Shown: piece after piece, positions 24,001 to 36,059 of the stretch
Layout of the letters: each line of letters starts with the position of its first letter
Numbering within the stretch: the first letter of the stretch is position 1
DNA from: Sipunculus nudus
Taxonomy: Eukaryota; Annelida; Sipuncula; Golfingiida; Sipunculidae
NCBI GenBank assembly: GCA_026874595.1
Contig: CM049311.1
Coordinates: 72,724,453-72,788,452, forward strand
Length of the DNA stretch: 64,000 nt
Reading direction: 5' to 3'
Notes under the pieces: model-generated
The model's input: the letters and a program-made list of their open reading frames with translations, nothing else
The model's database searches: none
Told to the model about the DNA's origin: nothing
Made by a program: the position numbers and the translations under genes

Positions 24001-27000
24001 TTAATAGATAAAACCATTGAAAACGAATGCAGTGAAAACATAGTTTTGGAGATACCTTCCATCACTGAGGTAACTGTATACATGCAAGCTTTCCCATTTT
24101 ACTTTAGGGTTGGCCACTTTTTGGAGGGGGCGGGAAGGCTGTATTTGGGATCGAGTTTGTTTATAAAACTATAATATAGGGGACTCTTAAATTCTATGCA
24201 TGCCACACATACCAGAGGCCAAAGCGAGGTTAGTAGGGAATAACAAAGACACGTGCTCACTTGTCACAGCAGTAACACATGTGCTGTTACAGTTTAGCTC
24301 AGCATGGAAGGTCGTGTCACAGCCTTTTCTGTTCCTTCATGCTACTCATTTACTAATTGGACATCAGATTTGTTTTTTCAATAGTTTTCATAGGTGATTC
24401 GATAGAAAGAAACAGTGGAAATTACTAATTAATTCATACATCTGGACGAGGGACTCTTTGTGATTGTGTGTTCATATGTTCTTGGTTTGGTCTGCCGTTT
24501 GTTATATTTGTTCATATAAATATATAAATGAACAACCATTTTAGAACAATGATTTTTAATGATCTGTATCAATTTATAAAGGCACATATTTAAATAGTCC
24601 ATGCCCTCATTTTGTTTTGCCTTACCTTTATTATACACATGTCAAGATATTTTAAAATACTGTGCTGTTACACAAAATCTGTGTCCATACACATGCAATA
24701 TATTGTACTTTATTAAATTAAATAGTAACATAAATAAAAAATGACAGAAGACTACCAACATATTTAACTTGATGGTGACATTGAGCAAAGATCTGCATAT
24801 AGTTTTTACCAGCCAAGCATTGATCCCCTTACTGGTTTATAGATAATAGATACTTTGGTATGTCTCAATTGGTTGAAGGGGCTTACATTTTATATTACCA
24901 AAACTAAATGTCATCATTTTATCTCATTGTTACTTGAGGCCCTCTAAGACGGCATCTGCGGGTAGCTTTAAGGCCCTTAAATTACATAGTTGCAAAACAG
25001 TTATAGATATATCCCCACATGACCAGCCTAGACCCACTGCAATTTAAAGAATATTTAACTCATGCAATTCTTGTGTCACCATTTCCTTTGTTTGTCAATG
25101 CAGTTTATGTCACACAGCTGTAGGACACGCCGTCAGTATATTTTAACTCTTTATTAAAAACAAATATGTAGTTTTAGTATATGACACATTACTTTTTATA
25201 TTCGATTTATAAAGAATTTTTGAAGGATCTAACCTGAGTTAAAAGGTGTGGAGCTGGTGAAGTGTTGAGCATTAATTAAAATAAATATATTAATCCATAA
25301 TTCATACCTTATATATCTTTATATTTTTTTCTCAAATTATATAAAGTCTTGCGGGGAAAAAGGTGTCATTTATAAAATTCTGTTTCTGCCCATGCACTAA
25401 TATAATCCTTTTCATGCCCAGGAACCTACCATATCACTATCTAATGAGGATATATTTTTTTAAATGACCTGTGACGTAGTGTTTCACTTGACAGCTATGT
25501 GTTGGTTATGCCACTAAAAATACAGTGTATTTTCTATGATTATCATTGGTGCCAGATACAGCATACCTACATCTATATTTTTAAAAGGCCTGTGAATAGA
25601 AAACATTTCATAATTTCATTCCAGAACACTTTTAACCATCACAGAAGCAGACATGTTTCATTTTAGCTTTATTAGTCTTTATTAAGTTAATGACTTCATA
25701 ATGGCAGTATAAGCAGCGTACTGCCAAAGTGTTTTGGTGTGTGTGTCACTCTGTGCCAACTGTACATGAAACAAGAAACTTAGTATTAATGTACACAATC
25801 AGAGGAACCATGCACAGACCACCTTATGCTGTGCCGTATGGAATGTGTATCAATCAGCACCTGTGCCCCGACACTTGTATATCTTGATATTTTAATTGAC
25901 CTCAGGCAATTAATGGCATCCTGTGGTTTGATTCATAGCTAGCATAGACCGTAGAGCCAAGTAGATGTGAGCCCAAGGGTCTTTAACTTTATTAAGTTAA
26001 GAGTCACTTGAAAGTACCTTCCTTACAAGTCGGGTTCACATTGTGCTCATAGCAGCAGATTCCTTTGGATTTATACTTCTTTCGCCGGGATGTCTGTCGG
26101 GGAGTATTTGAGGTTATGTAAATTATAATCGTGAATTAACACACATTTCTACGCCTGTTCAGGTAATTCTTTTCCCTCTTTTATTCCTACGGCGTTTCAT
26201 ATGTTTTCTTTCCTGACATTAGTCTGTTTGGGTTATTATTCCATTTTGGTTTATGATAAAGAGACCACGTGAATTCATACTCTATTAAGGCTCTGTCAAT
26301 TTTTATAAGAAATTGTTACTTTAAAATATCGTTTACATTGTGATTTTTCTACATGTTACGGTGAATACGCTCGAATCCGGCTACGGCTGATGGGTATAGG
26401 CCATAACCGAGGGCATCAATACAGTGTACACGATGTACGTAACCAGTCGCAGATGTGCATACATGCTTTATCAGTGTCATCATCATTAGAATCTCGACAA
26501 GTTTAAGTCTATAAATTAATAGATAAAACCATTGAAAACGAATGCAGTGAAAACATAGTTTTGGAGATACCTTCCATCACTGAGGTAACTGTATACATGC
26601 AAGCTTTCCCATTTTACTTTAGGGTTGGCCACTTTTTGGAGGGGGCGGGAAGGCTGTATTTGGGATCGAGTTTGTTTATAAAACTATAATATAGGGGACT
26701 CTTAAATTCTATGCATGCCACACATACCAGAGGCCAAAGCGAGGTTAGTAGGGAATAACAAAGACACGTGCTCACTTGTCACAGCAGTAACACATGTGCT
26801 GTTACAGTTTAGCTCAGCATGGAAGGTCGTGTCACAGCCTTTTCTGTTCCTTCATGCTACTCATTTACTAATTGGACATCAGATTTGTTTTTTCAATAGT
26901 TTTCATAGGTGATTCGATAGAAAGAAACAGTGGAAATTACTAATTAATTCATACATCTGGACGAGGGACTCTTTGTGATTGTGTGTTCATATGTTCTTGG

Positions 27001-30000
27001 TTTGGTCTGCCGTTTGTTATATTTGTTCATATAAATATATAAATGAACAACCATTTTAGAACAATGATTTTTAATGATCTGTATCAATTTATAAAGGCAC
27101 ATATTTAAATAGTCCATGCCCTCATTTTGTTTTGCCTTACCTTTATTATACACATGTCAAGATATTTTAAAATACTGTGCTGTTACACAAAATCTGTGTC
27201 CATACACATGCAATTAATTGTACTTTATTAAATTAAATAGTAACATAAATAAAAAATGACAGAAGACTACCAACATATTTAACTTGATGGTGACATTGAG
27301 CAAAGATCTGCATATAGTTTTTACCAGCCAAGCATTGATCCCCTTACTGGTTTATAGATAATAGATACTTTGGTATGTCTCAATTGGTTGAAGGGGCTTA
27401 CATTTTATATTACCAAAACTTAATGTCATCATTTTATGTCATTGTTACTTGAGGCCCTCTAAGACGGCATCTGCGGGTAGCTTTAAGGCCCTTAAATTAC
27501 ATAGTTGCAAAACAGTTATAGATATATCCCCACATGACCAGCCTAGACCCACTGCAATTTAAAGAATATTTAACTCATGCAATTCTTGTGTCACCATTTC
27601 CTTTGTTTGTCAATGCAGTTTATGTCACACAGCTGTAGGACACGCCGTCAGTATATTTTAACTCTTTATTAAAAACAAATATGTAGTTTTAGTATATGAC
27701 ACATTACTTTTTATATTCGATTTATAAAGAATTTTTGAAGGATCTAACCTGAGTTAAAAGGTGTGGAGCTGGTGAAGTGTTGAGCATTAATTAAAATAAA
27801 TATATTAATCCATAATTCATACCTTATATATCTTTATATTTTTTTCTCAAATTATATAAAGTCTTGCGGGGAAAAAGGTGTCATTTATAAAATTCTGTTT
27901 CTGCCCATGCACTAATATAATCCTTTTCATGCCCAGGAACCTACCATATCACTATCTAATGAGGATATATTTTTTTAAATGACCTGTGACGTAGTGTTTC
28001 ACTTGACAGCTATGTGTTGGTTATGCCACTAAAAATACAGTGTATTTTCTATGATTATCATTGGTGCCAGATACAGCATACCTACATCTATATTTTTAAA
28101 AGGCCTGTGAATAGAAAACATTTCATAATTTCATTCCAGAAAACTTTTAACCATCACAGAAGCAGACATGTTTCATTTTAGCTTTATTAGTCTTTATTAA
28201 GTTAATGACTTCATAATGGCAGTATAAGCAGCGTACTGCCAAAGTGTTTTGGTGTGTGTGTCACTCTGTGCCAACTGTACATGAAACAAGAAACTTAGTA
28301 TTAATGTACACAATCAGAGGAACCATGCACAGACCACCTTATGCTGTGCCGTATGGAATGTGTATCAATCAGCACCTGTGCCCCGACACTTGTATATCTT
28401 GATATTTTAATTGACCTCAGGCAATTAATGGCATCCTGTGGTTTGATTCATAGCTAGCATAGACCGTAGAGCCAAGTAGATGTGAGCCCAAGGGTCTTTA
28501 ACTTTATTAAGTTAAGAGTCACTTGAAAGTACCTTCCTTACAAGTCGGTTTCACATTGTGCTCATAGCAGCAGATTCCTTTGGATTTATACTTCTTTCGC
28601 CGGGATGTCTGTCGGGGAGTATTTGAGGTTATGTAAATTATAATCGTGAATTAACACACATTTCTACGCCTGTTCAGGTAATTCTTTTCCCTCTTTTATT
28701 CCTACGGCGTTTCATATGTTTTCTTTCCTGACATTAGTCTGTTTGGGTTATTATTCCATTTTGGTTTATGATAAAGAGACCACGTGAATTCATACTCTAT
28801 TAAGGCTCTGTCAATTTTTATAAGAAATTGTTACTTTAAAATATCGTTTACATTGTGATTTTTCTACATGTTACGGTGAATACGCTCGAATCCGGCTACG
28901 GCTGATGGGTATAGGCCATAACCGAGGGCATCAATACAGTGTACACGATGTACGTAACCAGTCGCAGATGTGCATACATGCTTTATCAGTGTCATCATCA
29001 TTAGAATCTCGACAAGTTTAAGTCTATAAATTAATAGATAAAACCATTGAAAACGAATGCAGTGAAAACATAGTTTTGGAGATACCTTCCATCACTGAGG
29101 TAACTGTATACATGCAAGCTTTCCCATTTTACTTTAGGGTTGGCCACTTTTTGGAGGGGGCGGGAAGGCTGTATTTGGGATCGAGTTTGTTTATAAAACT
29201 ATAATATAGGGGACTCTTAAATTCTATGCATGCCACACATACCAGAGGCCAAAGCGAGGTTAGTAGGGAATAACAAAGACACGTGCTCACTTGTCACAGC
29301 AGGAACACATGTGCTGTTACAGTTTAGCTCAGCATGGAAGGTCGTGTCACAGCCTTTTCTGTTCCTTCATGCTACTCATTTACTAATTGGACATCAGATT
29401 TGTTTTTTCAATAGTTTTCATAGGTGATTCGATAGAAAGAAACAGTGGAAATTACTAATTAATTCATACATCTGGACGAGGGACTCTTTGTGATTGTGTG
29501 TTCATATGTTCTTGGTTTGGTCTGCCGTTTGTTATATTTGTTCATATAAATATATAAATGAACAACCATTTTAGAACAATGATTTTTAATGATCTGTATC
29601 AATTTATAAAGGCACATATTTAAATAGTCCATGCCCTCATTTTGTTTTGCCTTACCTTTATTATACACATGTCAAGATATTTTAAAATACTGTGCTGTTA
29701 CACAAAATCTGTGTCCATACACATGCAATTAATTGTACTTTATTAAATTAAATAGTAACATAAATAAAAAATGACAGAAGACTACCAACATATTTAACTT
29801 GATGGTGACATTGAGCAAAGATCTGCATATAGTTTTTACCAGCCAAGCATTGATCCCCTTACTGGTTTATAGATAATAGATACTTTGGTATGTCTCAATT
29901 GGTTGAAGGGGCTTACATTTTATATTACCAAAACTTAATGTCATCATTTTATGTCATTGTTACTTGAGGCCCTCTAAGACGGCATCTGCGGGTAGCTTTA

Positions 30001-31111
30001 AGGCCCTTAAATTACATAGTTGCAAAACAGTTATAGATATATCCCCACATGACCAGCCTAGACCCACTGCAATTTAAAGAATATTTAACTCATGCAATTC
30101 TTGTGTCACCATTTCCTTTGTTTGTCAATGCAGTTTATGTCACACAGCTGTAGGACACGCCGTCAGTATATTTTAACTCTTTATTAAAAACAAATATGTA
30201 GTTTTAGTATATGACACATTACTTTTTATATTCGATTTATAAAGAATTTTTGAAGGATCTAACCTGAGTTAAAAGGTGTGGAGCTGGTGAAGTGTTGAGC
30301 ATTAATTAAAATAAATATATTAATCCATAATTCATACCTTATATATCTTTATATTTTTTTCTCAAATTATATAAAGTCTTGCGGGGAAAAAGGTGTCATT
30401 TATAAAATTCTGTTTCTGCCCATGCACTAATATAATCCTTTTCATGCCCAGGAACCTACCATATCACTATCTAATGAGGATATATTTTTTTAAATGACCT
30501 GTGACGTAGTGTTTCACTTGACAGCTATGTGTTGGTTATGCCACTAAAAATACAGTGTATTTTCTATGATTATCATTGGTGCCAGATACAGCATACCTAC
30601 ATCTATATTTTTAAAAGGCCTGTGAATAGAAAACATTTCATAATTTCATTCCAGAACACTTTTAACCATCACAGAAGCAGACATGTTTCATTTTAGCTTT
30701 ATTAGTCTTTATTAAGTTAATGACTTCATAATGGCAGTATAAGCAGCGTACTGCCAAAGTGTTTTGGTGTGTGTGTCACTCTGTGCCTACTGTACATGAA
30801 ACAAGAAACTTAGTATTAATGTACACAATCAGAGGAACCATGCACAGACCACCTTATGCTGTGCCGTATGGAATGTGTATCAATCAGCACCTGTGCCCCG
30901 ACACTTGTATATCTTGATATTTTAATTGACCTCAGGCAATTAATGGCATCCTGTGGTTTGATTCATAGCTAGCATAGACTGTAAAGCCAAGTAAATGTGA
31001 GCCCAAGGGTCTTTAAATTTATTCTGTTAAGAGTCACTTGAAAGTACCTTCCTTACAAGTCGGGTTCACATTGTGCTCAAAGCAGCAGATTCCTTTGGAT
31101 TTATACTTCCT
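21051..31111 (+). repeat. Tandem array: four 2,515-bp units, nearly identical
   Basis: Units start with TCGCCGGGATGTCTGTCGGG at 21051, 23567, 26082 and 28597 (spacing 2516, 2515, 2515). Differences are a handful of single bases per unit. Open frames of 65 and 69 codons recur in every unit (for example 21684-21881 and 21913-22122), but one has a non-ATG start and neither resembles a known protein. The first ~600 bp of the unit is the distal part of block A (matches 37432-38230 and 46380-46800). The last ~100 bp of the fourth unit (31000-31111) is more diverged and marks the older boundary. I see no intact gene within a unit. Confidence 0.97.
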
Positions 31112-31958
31112 TCCAGATGCTTTTAACAAAATTTGTTTGTAAGCATCCACAAATTTGAAGTGGATAAAGGGAACAACTGACAGGTCTGGGTTGCTCTACA
31201 CAGCCATGGTGAGTGAGCACGTGCTTACTGTTATTCCCCACTAGCCTCGCTTTCGCTAGCTGATTAATTATTCATGAGGAATATTAAGAATCCCCTATGG
31301 CTTCACAACCCGCTGAAAAAAGATCTCGTTTATCTGGTTCGACGGTTGATTGTACATTTGGTTATCAAGTGCTTCGTGTTATGTAGGCTGATGTAGGGGA
31401 TTCCCTATTGTCACGGAACGTATGTCGACCTACCTAGATATATCTTAACTCCATGGATTTACTACAAGTAATTTCGTGGTTCATTAAGGTTTTTGACCCT
31501 ACATATTCTGTATGGGAAATGGCTTTTAACGAAAGTGAGCTACATATACCGACAACATAGAATATACAGAAAAATCCCTTTATAATGATACCGTGTATAC
31601 ATATCACTGGCAGGTCAAACTGAAAGGGTAAGTTCAAGTGAAAAGTACTAAAATGTTAATGTCCCATTCAAAAAAAAAATAAACCTGTTTAACGCAATGG
31701 GATAAATAGAGGACTCTGTTTTTGGTCAACTGTTATATGTTTACCCTTCAATCACACATGTGGCGGTTCGCACCATGGCAAAGAGTTTCATACTGGATGC
31801 ATCATGCGAAGCCCCGAGCTCTCATTGGTCTGAACAATCCTGTTCACTCTGAACATATCCTTTGCGGCTAATATAGGAAATCCCCCTGTATAAACCCAAT
31901 ACCGCTAGGCATTTATTAAAAGAAGGAGTGAGAATACAGTGATGACGTGATTTTCAAA
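31112..31958. other. No gene seen; short inverted copy of an array segment
   Basis: Bases 31205-31300 match the reverse complement of 21665-21752 of the array unit: GTGAGCACGTG, GTTATTCCC, CTCGCTTT and AATCCCCTAT. Sites resembling NF-kB motifs (GGGGATTCCC at about 31396 and GGAAATCCCC at about 31877) are present but are not more frequent than chance would allow. The open frame at 31434-31637 is not recognised. Confidence 0.5.
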
Positions 31959-33560
31959 TGTTTATAAGTAATCTCTATGGCTGGGAGTTTAATGGCCTGA
32001 GCATGTTTGTGCAATCGATGACAGGGAAATTCGGTTTAATAAGTTAAATTCGCTTTGTAGCATTTCTGGAGTGGTCTAAGATAGCTGCAGGGAGTTGAAC
32101 CTGGACCTGAATAACCTAAGTAGACTTTCGTGTCACAGGAGTTTTTAGTTCAAATGTTTTTTGTTTATAAACACAGAGGGGCCTTACTCTAGTGGGTGTT
32201 TCATTCATAATCGCCGTATTTCCCCATAAGAGAACAACATATATTCATATAAGTCAGAATAATTTAATTATAAATAACAATTATCGGATCCGACAGGCCG
32301 ACAGACTCCAAGTTTATATCAAACTAAGTGATTAATTAAATTAGATACAGCAATTTTAATCATAACTATACAATGACCTGACAGGCAAAAAAGACCCTTT
32401 TAAATCAGAGGGGTAAAATTGCGCAAGGTATGTCTAAACTGAACAACCTAATATAACCGATTAATTAAATAAGATACTGTAGTTTTAATAATGACTATAT
32501 AATGATCAAGTACCACACTAAAATTGTGAATTTTCTAATTGTACAATCATAGCCACCCTACCTTAGTATGGTCACAACGTATGCTTGTGGCTCGGCGGTC
32601 GTTTGAAACCGGTGTGTCTCTTTTGAAATACGCGGCACATACTAAATGCTCTATCTGTAGCCCCTCATTAATATGTAAATTCTGACGTGATCCATAATAT
32701 ACTGGAAGGTACGGATTTATCCTAATTAATCGGAGACAACATCTAAACGAGGTGTGGGGCCTTCTAAGTACTTTTTGCACAGCTGACGACGGTTAACAAT
32801 GTTGACAATGAGTACGTGTAAATAATTCCATCTATACTTGTCACATGCGCTGCAGATAAATTAAATAATTTAAAGACTCGGTTGCAGTTTCCTCTTATGT
32901 TTCTGGGAAATGACTTTTGAGGAATATTTATTGTTAATGCGGATGTCAAGGGGGCGGGATTTTCTAATCCAGTGCTAGAAGGTACTGGTGGGATACTCAC
33001 GTCCTCAATTTTGGCGGGTTTCTAAGGCCGCACAGAGAGCGGACGAGATGAGACGAGACGAGAATCCGGTCCGGTCCGCTCTGTTTGCGGCACTGAGCGG
33101 ACCGGACTGCTACTTCCTGTACTGGTCCGGACCCAGTCCTGAGCGATCCTGACCGTATCAAAATTTCTTGATAATTTAAGGACTGTCCCTGAGTAGTCCG
33201 GTCCGATCCGTTTGAGGCCGCTCTGTTTGGGGGGGGGGGGGGGGGGGGGGTTAAGGACTAGTCATGATCGGGGCCTTTATAATTTACCAAGACAGCAGCT
33301 CTATGAATCACATGATATAGGTACAATTTTGAAGAAGGTGAATTAAGAGATACACATAGAGTGTACGACACATGGAGATCGGTGTCCTCTTTAGCTGTAC
33401 AGGGAAATACTTGCTTAAATAGTTAGAGTTGCCCACCTCATCTCTATCTAAATAGAGGGAAAGGATTTTTGCAATTCAATTAATATAAAAAAAGATATAA
33501 TTATGTTGACCATAATTTCAATAGTTAATTATGACCAAATCAGTGGTATTGCATATATTT
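31959..33560 (+). repeat. Segmental block B1, duplicated at 39860-41420
   Basis: Colinear with 39860-41420. Anchors are GGCTGGGAGTTTAATGGCCT, CTTACTCTAGTGGGTGTTTC, GGTCACAACGTATGCTTGTG, AAACGAGGTGTGGGGCCTTC and AATCACATGATATA. Identity appears near 85-90%. It contains a GC-rich fold-back (33020-33225) and a 22-base G tract (33229-33250). Minus-strand frames at 32547-32780 and 32764-33000 are not recognised and lie in the repeated part. Confidence 0.92.
33020..33225. mobile_element. Fold-back / MITE-like GC-rich repeat inside block B1
   Basis: GGCCGCACAGAGAGCGGAC on the left is matched in inverted sense by GTCCGCTCTGTTTGCGGC (about 33080) and again by GAGGCCGCTCTGTTTGG at the right end. The middle is rich in CCGGTCCGG. 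The copy at 40880-41105 in block B2 keeps the structure, so it predates the duplication. Confidence 0.6.
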
Positions 33561-34635
33561 ATCTAGTTATTTACAGAAAACTTAATTTAGGTTGTAATAC
33601 AAAGCAAATACGTTTAAGCACAATACTATCGTTCATATTAGTTCTTAATGTGAAATGACATATATAAAAGATTGTATAAAGTCATGTAGAGGCTCAAATG
33701 TATGATGACAGAGGAGGAAACAATATATAAGATTATAGATTTCCTACGCTCCCGAGGCAGCGAAAATCTTGCGCTTCTAAAGAAGCAACTGATTCTCCCG
33801 CTGCCTGCTTTAACCGTTTATTATGCACTTAAACACCAGGTGGTGCACATGGCCCTGTCTGCTGAAAACCTGCTGATGTGACCAGCAGCCAACCAAATGC
33901 AAGTCAACAAACACTCGACAGGCATCAGGCTCCGCCCAGAAACCGCGTGAGGGGCAATTCTCTCTGAGCCTGTGGCCTGTTCAAACGGTCGCCGGGGCGA
34001 TGAGCTGTCACTGAAAACGAAATGAACAACATTGGCTTCGTGTATTCCTCACTTGGCTAGTAAACCGTTTTGTCTTCCAGCACAGGGTCTCATCTGATTG
34101 GGCATAAATACAGTGCTCTCCTCTGGTGTAGAGATTCAGGATACAAGATCATAACAAACAGCGCTTACGATTTAGGTGGTTGGCCTATAGGTAAAGCGCT
34201 GTGTAAAGAGCGTATAGATTTCAAGGTTTATTTATAAATGAAAGTTTTATCTCAGATAGTGATGCCAGAATCTTTGTATATGTATGTATATGTATATGTA
34301 TATATGTAATTATATATAAATATATATTTATATAGCGTAGGTAAAGATTAAGAGTGACGCCTTTTAGATAGACATTAGATAGAATTTTAGATATTAACAC
34401 ATTATTCTTTTATGATATTTACCATTAAACAAATCACAATTTCAATTAAAAAAAAGCAAAATGGGACTAAAAACGCGTGTACATACCATTGGCAGACCAT
34501 ATGATAGGACACCATGCTCGAATGAAATTTTAGAATAATGTAAATATATACCCACAATGAATGCATGCATTAAAAATTTTAAAATGATTTATCGGCCATG
34601 GCGTTCAATATTTACGTAGAAATGTGTCGGCTTCT
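33561..34635 (+). promoter_or_regulatory. GC-richer promoter-like island in otherwise plain sequence
   Basis: Bases 33840-34200 are clearly less AT-rich than their surroundings. They contain GAAAACGAAATG (34014), which fits the GAAANNGAAA interferon-regulatory-factor pattern. CTGATTGGGCATAAATACAG (about 34093) follows, combining an inverted CCAAT box and a TATA-like CATAAATA. A donor-like CCTATAG/GTAAAGC lies near 34190. This could be the promoter and first non-coding exon of a plus-strand gene lying to the right, but no coding exon is identified. The rest of the stretch is AT-rich and empty. Confidence 0.35.
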
Positions 34636-36050
34636 TTAGTCTTCTTCGGGCTTTGACATCTTGTTTGTGGGCATGAGTAATAAAATGGTGAATTTGATAC
34701 CGAGATGCTTATAAGCCCCATAGCTCAGAGATATGGGTAACAGAAACCTTATTTCAGGTTTCCATGGATATTTTTTACGGGCCTCCTCGTAGATTCTGGG
34801 TCCGGTGGTTATAAATTGTGTCCTGTTAATTGATGACTGCATCATGAAGGTTTCAAAATTGAGAAGAAAAAGATGGCTTAAAATTAAAAAAATATCCAGG
34901 TGGCGCCGACAGTCTGCAGAAACTGATAAATAACTCAATGATGAATATACATACAAAGAATCATGGTGATTAGATGTTCAGATACTTTAGTTTTTGTGTG
35001 AAATTTTAAATTATTCGGGGGGGGGTTGGGGTTCTGAGCCCCACAGCTGGGAGAATATGGGTAACAGAGACCTAATTAAAGATTTCCATTGAGATTTTTC
35101 ATGGACCTCCCTGGATGTCAAGTTAGACAATTTCAGGTTCAAGGTCACAATTTGTGCCTAGTTAACAGACCGCATCTTTAAAAGGTAAAAAAAAAAACGG
35201 AGAGAAAATGCGTAATAATTAAAAAAAAAACAGTCTACAAAAACTGATGAAACACTCCATGATGATTAGGCATGCATGCAAAAAATCATATCGATCATTG
35301 CATTGGTTGTTCAGCTTTTGTATCAAATGTTTAGTTATTCTAGGGGGGTACTTCTGAGCCCCATAGCTCGAAGAATATTGGAAACAGAGACCTAATTTCA
35401 GGTTTTCAAGGAGACTTTGCATGGGCATCCCTGAATTTCAGGTTTCAAGATTCTAGGTTCAGTCATTACGATTTGTTCTCTATTTTCAGTTAACCACATC
35501 TTTAAAGGTCTCAAAAACAGAGAAATAAAAAATCGAAAAAATACAGGTGGCGCCACCAGTCTACAGAAACTGATGAAACATTTCATGACCAGTATCCATG
35601 CAAAGAATCATGGTATTCAATGCATTAATTGTTCAGATACTTGAGCTTTTGTATGAAATTTTCCATAATACTTCGAAACCCCATAGCTCAGTGGTTATGG
35701 GTAACAGAGAACTAACTTTAGGTTTCCCAGGTGACTTTTTATATGCTTCTCTGCATGTCAAGATGGAAGATTCTAGGTCAAGTCATTACAATTTGTGCAC
35801 TGTTAACAGATGATCGCATCTTTAAAGGTCTCAAAAATAGAGAAAAAAATCGTAAAAAATGAAAAATACAGGTGACGCTAGCAGTCTGCAGAAAACAATG
35901 AAACACTCCTCGATCAATATCCATGCAAAGAATCATGGTGATCTAATGCTTTGATCACCATGATTCTGCATGGATATTGATCGAGGAGTGTTTCATTATT
36001 CTTGGGGAGGGGGTACTTCGAAAAAATTTAAGGTATTGACTTAACATTTA
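34636..36050 (-). repeat. Family-1 element, reverse orientation, about four units
   Basis: The reverse complement carries the family-1 unit motifs several times: GGTTTCCATGGATA and CCTAATTTCAGG (reverse of CCTGAAATTAGG), ACAGGTGGCGCCACCAGTCT at about 35542, AAAGAATCATGGTGAT and CCCATAGCTCAG. Neither terminal palindrome (GACCCATGGGTC) is present, so it is truncated. It lies where a GIY-YIG coding sequence would be expected beside block A2. Confidence 0.85.
35898..35997. repeat. Near-perfect 45-bp-arm hairpin
   Basis: The left arm 35898-35943 (ATGAAACACTCCTCGATCAA onward) and the right arm 35953-35997 are reverse complements except for one 2-base indel. They are separated by a 9-base spacer. 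The arms are a family-1 unit fragment and its own inverted copy. Confidence 0.95.
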
Positions 36051-36059
36051 TGCTAATAA

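Noticed and set aside
31396-31887. Two NF-kB-like decamers (GGGGATTCCC, and GGGGATTTCC in reverse)
   Set aside because: Expected a few times by chance in a window this long, and no gene is next to them.
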